9,127 nucleotides of DNA, taken from positions 15,907 through 25,033 of the forward strand of contig DDIL01000178.1 in assembly GCA_002338515.1 (NCBI GenBank). Reading direction: 5' to 3'. The translations under genes were made by a program, and so were the position numbers. The stretch comes from Glaciecola sp. UBA1851 (GTDB taxonomy: Bacteria > Pseudomonadota > Gammaproteobacteria > Enterobacterales > Alteromonadaceae). Under the pieces are notes generated by a model. It had not been told where the DNA came from. It saw nothing but the letters and a program-made list of their open reading frames with translations, and did no database searches. Each line of letters starts with the position of its first letter. Positions within the stretch are counted from its first letter, which is position 1. Shown here one piece after another: positions 6,637 through 9,127 of this stretch.

Positions 6637-7383
6637 ATGTTTGATTTGACAGGTAAGGTAGCCCTAGTTACTGGTGCCAGCCGAGGAATAGGTAGAGCTA
6701 TTGCTGAACAGTTATCTAGCTTAGGCGCAACTGTTATTGGCACGGCAACCAGTGAAAATGGTGCGGGTGCTATCACAGCTTATTTAAAAGAATCAGGAAA
6801 TGCTGGTTTGGGTCTTAAACTAAATGTAACTGAACCAGATGACATAAGTAATTGTCTAGAAACTATTTCTAAAGAGTTCGGTGCGGTAGATATATTAATC
6901 AACAACGCGGGGATAACTCGTGACAACTTATTAATGCGTATGAAAGACAATGAGTGGGACGATATTTTACAAACAAACTTAACGTCTGTGTTTAAAATGT
7001 CAAAAGCTGTTATGCGCGGTATGATGAAGAAAAAACAAGGGCGAATTGTGTCAATTGGCTCTGTTGTAGGCTCTACTGGTAATGCAGGCCAGGCTAATTA
7101 TGCGGCTGCGAAAGCAGCAGTTATTGGTTTTAGTAAGTCAATGGCCAGAGAGATTGCTTCTAGAGGCATTACGGTTAACGTAGTGGCCCCTGGTTTTATA
7201 GATACAGATATGACTCGCGATTTAACAGACGACCAAAAATCAGCCATATTTAAAGATATACCTGCCAATAGATTGGGCTCTGTTAACGAAATTGCAGCTG
7301 CAGTGGCGTTTTTATGTTCAAATGAAGCGGCATACATTACAGGTGAAACTATCCACGTAAATGGCGGGATGCACATGGGTTAG
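6637..7383 (+). CDS. fabG: 3-oxoacyl-ACP reductase (NADPH-dependent, SDR family)
   Basis: FabG reduces 3-oxoacyl-ACP to (R)-3-hydroxyacyl-ACP with NADPH, the first reduction of each elongation cycle. The 248-residue short-chain dehydrogenase has the Rossmann motif TGASRGIG (12-19), the NNAG motif (89-92), and catalytic Asn114, Ser142, Tyr155 and Lys159. The C-terminal ITGETIHVNGGMHMG closely matches E. coli FabG (244 residues). The equivalent of E. coli Arg129, an ACP-contact residue, appears as Lys133, a conservative change. AAGGAA at 6627-6632 precedes the ATG by 4 nt. A 188-nt spacer follows before acpP, much longer than any other gap in the operon, so fabG probably ends one transcriptional segment. 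Confidence 0.97.
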   Translation: MFDLTGKVALVTGASRGIGRAIAEQLSSLGATVIGTATSENGAGAITAYLKESGNAGLGLKLNVTEPDDISNCLETISKEFGAVDILINNAGITRDNLLMRMKDNEWDDILQTNLTSVFKMSKAVMRGMMKKKQGRIVSIGSVVGSTGNAGQANYAAAKAAVIGFSKSMAREIASRGITVNVVAPGFIDTDMTRDLTDDQKSAIFKDIPANRLGSVNEIAAAVAFLCSNEAAYITGETIHVNGGMHMG

Positions 7384-7390
7384 ATCAATG

Positions 7391-7421
7391 AATTGTTTGA
7401 ATATTCAGTAAATAAACAATT
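7391..7421 (+). repeat. AT-rich inverted repeat just after fabG
   Basis: AATTGTTT (7391-7398) and its exact complement AAACAATT (7414-7421) flank a 15-nt centre; G-U pairs extend the stem slightly on both sides. It begins 7 nt after the fabG stop. No U-run follows (the next bases are TAAAG), so it is not a standard intrinsic terminator. It could be an mRNA 3'-end stabiliser or processing site, or chance in AT-rich DNA. The rest of 7384-7571 holds the elements listed next and no ORF. Confidence 0.35.
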
Positions 7422-7426
7422 TAAAG

Positions 7427-7455
7427 TTGCTAGAAAAGAATTTTTAACTAATAAT
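7427..7455 (+). promoter_or_regulatory. Candidate sigma70 promoter for acpP
   Basis: TTGCTA (7427-7432, 4 of 6 to the -35 consensus) and AATAAT (7450-7455, 5 of 6 to the -10 consensus) are 17 bp apart. The start would fall near 7462, giving a leader of about 110 nt before acpP. A separate acpP promoter is expected, because ACP is needed in large excess over the other Fab enzymes and E. coli acpP has its own. Other weaker pairings exist in this spacer, so the exact position is uncertain. Confidence 0.45.
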
Positions 7456-7463
7456 TTACAACA

Positions 7464-7480
7464 TTGTGGTTTGACCACAA
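7464..7480. promoter_or_regulatory. 17-bp palindrome upstream of acpP, FadR-like operator candidate
   Basis: TTGTGGT (7464-7470), TTG, ACCACAA (7474-7480) is a perfect 7-bp inverted repeat with a 3-nt centre. Its core TGGTTTGACCA resembles the core of the gammaproteobacterial FadR operator as I recall it (TGGTCnGACCA), with one change; the flanks do not match. It would overlap the start of transcription from the promoter at 7427-7455. It could instead form an RNA hairpin. A FadR role is a hypothesis only. Confidence 0.4.
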
Positions 7481-7505
7481 AATAAATAGTTGGTTAAGCT
7501 TGCAC

Positions 7506-7537
7506 AGTGCGGATAAGGCCAATAAACTATCCACACT
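7506..7537 (+). other. Predicted hairpin in the acpP 5' leader
   Basis: AGTGCGGATA (7506-7515) pairs with TATCCACACT (7528-7537): ten positions with a single C-A mismatch, around a 12-nt loop. It ends about 20 nt before the acpP Shine-Dalgarno (AAGGA, 7557-7561). The two arms also contain inverted 8-of-9 matches to the DnaA box TTATCCACA (TTATCCGCA on the minus strand at 7508-7516; CTATCCACA at 7527-7535). A structured leader that protects the mRNA or tunes translation is plausible. No known riboswitch class is recognised. Confidence 0.4.
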
Positions 7538-7571
7538 AATTTTTTAAAGGTATGTAAAGGAAACCTGAAAT

Positions 7572-7808
7572 ATGAGTAACATAGAAGAACGCGTAAAAAA
7601 AATCATTGTTGAACAATTGGGCGTTAAAGAAGATGAAGTAAAATCAGAAGCCTCGTTCGTTGATGATTTAGGTGCAGATTCTTTAGATACAGTAGAGTTA
7701 GTGATGGCTCTTGAAGAAGAATTTGATACTGAAATCCCTGATGAAGAAGCGGAAAAAATCACTACTGTTCAATCTGCTGTTGATTACATCAACGCGAACG
7801 CAGCATAA
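7572..7808 (+). CDS. acpP: Acyl carrier protein
   Basis: AcpP carries growing acyl chains on a 4'-phosphopantetheine attached by AcpS. The 78-residue acidic protein is nearly identical to E. coli ACP, with the modified serine at Ser37 (Met1 numbering) in LGADSLDTVELVMALEEEFD and helix IV ending INANAA. It is the substrate platform for FabD, FabH, FabG, FabF and PlsX encoded alongside. AAGGA (7557-7561) lies 10 nt before the ATG. It has its own long upstream spacer with a candidate promoter and is followed directly by a strong intrinsic terminator, so it is probably made largely as a short, abundant mRNA. Confidence 0.98.
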   Translation: MSNIEERVKKIIVEQLGVKEDEVKSEASFVDDLGADSLDTVELVMALEEEFDTEIPDEEAEKITTVQSAVDYINANAA

Positions 7809-7821
7809 GCAAATTTTCTAG

Positions 7822-7852
7822 AAAGCGGCTCTTTTTAAGGGCCGCTTTTTTA
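7822..7852 (+). terminator. Rho-independent terminator after acpP
   Basis: AAAGCGGC (7822-7829) pairs perfectly with GCCGCTTT (7841-7848). The inner bases CTT and AAG can extend the stem, and a run of six T (7846-7851) overlaps the 3' arm. It begins 14 nt after the acpP stop. Since fabF follows in the same direction, it probably ends most acpP transcripts and lets a fraction read through. Confidence 0.9.
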
Positions 7853-7862
7853 TTTCTATAAT
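7834..7862 (+). promoter_or_regulatory. Candidate fabF promoter with perfect -10 box
   Basis: TATAAT at 7857-7862 is an exact -10 consensus. At 17-bp spacing the -35 position reads TTTAAG (7834-7839), a poor match lying in the terminator hairpin. The start would be near 7869, giving a leader of roughly 17 nt that includes the TAGGAGG Shine-Dalgarno. It would let fabF be transcribed despite the terminator. The weak -35 keeps confidence modest. Confidence 0.4.
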
Positions 7863-7885
7863 ACTAGTTTGGTTAGGAGGCTATT

Positions 7886-9127
7886 GTGGCTAAACGTCGC
7901 GTAGTGGTAACTGGTGTAGGTATGCTTTCACCTCTAGGCAATGATGTTGATACTACTTGGTCTAACATTCTTGCTGGCAAAAGTGGTATTGGCGATATTA
8001 CTCTTTTTGATACAACTTCTTTTAACACTAAAATTGCTGGTGAAGTAAAAGATTTTGATGTGGAGCAGTATATTCCAAGAAAAGAAGCAAAAAAGATGGA
8101 CCGCTTTATTCAACTTGGTATAGCCGCTGGAATACAGGCACTTAGAGATTCTAATTTAGAAATAAATGCTGAAAATGCTCCCCGCGTAGGTGTCTCTATA
8201 GGATCAGGTATTGGTGGTTTACCTTTGATTGAAGAAAATCATATTAAACTATTGAATTCTGGACCTAAGAGAGTTTCGCCTTTCTTTGTACCTTCAACTA
8301 TTACTAACATGATTTCGGGCTTTCTTTCTATTATGGAAGGATTAAAGGGCCCAAATTTAAATGTTGTAACAGCCTGTACTACCGGTGTTCACAATATTGG
8401 TATTGCAGCAAGAACCATTGCTTATGACGATGCAGATGCTATGTTAGCCGGCGGTGCAGAAGCGACAATTACACCGCTTGCGTTTGCAGGGTTTGGTTCT
8501 GCAAGGGCACTTTCAACTAATAATGAGAATCCACAAGGCGCGAGTCGTCCTTGGGATAAAGACCGTGATGGTTTCGTTATGGGAGAGGGCGCAGGAGTAG
8601 TTATGCTTGAAGAGTATGAAAAAGCAAAAGCTCGAGGGGCTAAAATCTATGCGGAAGTAGTAGGTTTTGGTATGAGTGGCGATGCTTATCATATGACATC
8701 TCCTCCAGCAAATGGTGAGGGTGCTGCACAAGCCATGCTAAACGCTATTAATGATAGTAAGGTTGATGTAACTAAAATTGGTTATATTAATGCGCACGGT
8801 ACGTCCACGCCAGCGGGTGATATAGCAGAGGTTGCGGCAATAAAATCTATCTTTAATGAACATACTAGTCAGTTAAAAGTTAGCTCAACTAAGTCTATGA
8901 TTGGTCATTTATTAGGGGCAGCGGGTTCAGTTGAAGCAATCTTTACCATATTGGCATTAAGAGATCGAAAAGCGCCACCAACAATTAACTTGGATTCTCC
9001 TTCTGAAGGATGTGATCTTGATTTTGTTGCGCATGAAGCATCAGAATTTAATGCTGATTATGCTTTATGTAATTCATTTGGCTTTGGTGGAACAAACGGT
9101 TCTTTATTATTTGCTAGAGAGCCTGAC
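7886..9127 (+). CDS. fabF: Beta-ketoacyl-ACP synthase II, 3' end beyond window
   Basis: FabF elongates acyl-ACP with malonyl-ACP; in E. coli it also carries out the temperature-responsive step from C16:1 to C18:1. The frame runs 414 codons uninterrupted to the window edge with no stop, while E. coli FabF is 413 residues, so only a short C-terminal tail is missing. It has the catalytic Cys164 (TACTTGVHN), His304 (NAHGTSTPAGD), Lys336 and His341 (STKSMIGHLLGAAG), and the C-terminal NSFGFGGTNGSL. The start is GTG at 7886, after a strong TAGGAGG (7874-7880) at 5-nt spacing; it gives the family N-terminus AKRRVVVTGVGMLSP. It lies 77 nt after acpP, across the terminator and a candidate promoter. 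Its expression may therefore be set separately from that of acpP. Confidence 0.97.
   Translation, partial: MAKRRVVVTGVGMLSPLGNDVDTTWSNILAGKSGIGDITLFDTTSFNTKIAGEVKDFDVEQYIPRKEAKKMDRFIQLGIAAGIQALRDSNLEINAENAPRVGVSIGSGIGGLPLIEENHIKLLNSGPKRVSPFFVPSTITNMISGFLSIMEGLKGPNLNVVTACTTGVHNIGIAARTIAYDDADAMLAGGAEATITPLAFAGFGSARALSTNNENPQGASRPWDKDRDGFVMGEGAGVVMLEEYEKAKARGAKIYAEVVGFGMSGDAYHMTSPPANGEGAAQAMLNAINDSKVDVTKIGYINAHGTSTPAGDIAEVAAIKSIFNEHTSQLKVSSTKSMIGHLLGAAGSVEAIFTILALRDRKAPPTINLDSPSEGCDLDFVAHEASEFNADYALCNSFGFGGTNGSLLFAREPD

Noticed and set aside
7098..7376. Minus-strand ORF of 92 codons opposite fabG
   Set aside because: Shadow frame of a highly conserved gene; its composition is simply the complement of fabG codons. 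The same applies to the short minus-strand frames opposite rpmF/plsX, fabD, acpP and fabF.
7464..7480. Intrinsic terminator after fabG
   Set aside because: The hairpin has only a 3-nt loop and is followed by AATAAATAG, not a T-run on either strand.
7471..7500. TTGACC as the -35 box of an acpP promoter
   Set aside because: No acceptable -10 hexamer at 16-18 bp spacing (TTAAGC or TAAGCT); TTGACC is better explained as the right half of the palindrome at 7464-7480.
1..9127. CRISPR array, insertion sequence, phage or toxin-antitoxin module
   Set aside because: No array-like direct repeats, transposase, integrase or small toxin-antitoxin gene pair was seen; all long frames are accounted for by chromosomal genes.

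Overview
This window is a low-GC segment of a bacterial chromosome carrying the classic gammaproteobacterial yceD-rpmF-plsX-fabH-fabD-fabG-acpP-fabF cluster. It links a ribosomal protein gene to type II fatty acid and phospholipid synthesis. Gene order and close similarity of every product to the E. coli proteins point to a gammaproteobacterium. AT-rich spacers, a large TPR-GGDEF gene and the sequence style suggest a marine Alteromonadales-type lineage, which is inference only.

Layout. Positions 6-2753 hold two minus-strand genes, probably one transcription unit: a periplasmic-sensor/cytoplasmic-GGDEF protein (837-2753) followed after 36 nt by a Maf/YceF nucleotide pyrophosphatase (6-800) with two extra segments. 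Positions 2754-2971 form a divergent intergenic region with a perfect inverted repeat and a strong sigma70-type promoter for the rightward operon. Positions 2972-7383 hold yceD, rpmF, plsX, fabH, fabD and fabG, tightly spaced (5-24 nt). A 188-nt spacer (7384-7571) with a candidate promoter and three inverted repeats precedes acpP. A strong intrinsic terminator and a candidate promoter with a perfect -10 box separate acpP from fabF. The fabF frame is still open at the right edge of the window, with essentially the whole protein present.

How the genes work together. PlsX converts acyl-ACP to acyl-phosphate for phospholipid synthesis. FabD makes malonyl-ACP, FabH starts chains, FabG reduces the beta-keto intermediates and FabF elongates, all on the carrier AcpP. 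RpmF and YceD tie the operon to ribosome synthesis. The main promoter has a GC-only discriminator, the kind found at growth-rate and stringent-controlled promoters, and its predicted start lies only about 3 nt before the yceD ATG.

No mobile element, phage, CRISPR array, tRNA or rRNA was seen. I found no wholly new multi-gene system. The unusual points are the enlarged YceF, the GGDEF gene sitting between yceF and yceD, the apparently leaderless yceD, substitutions in a conserved PlsX motif and in the FabH primer pocket, and structured elements around the plsX start and in the acpP leader.
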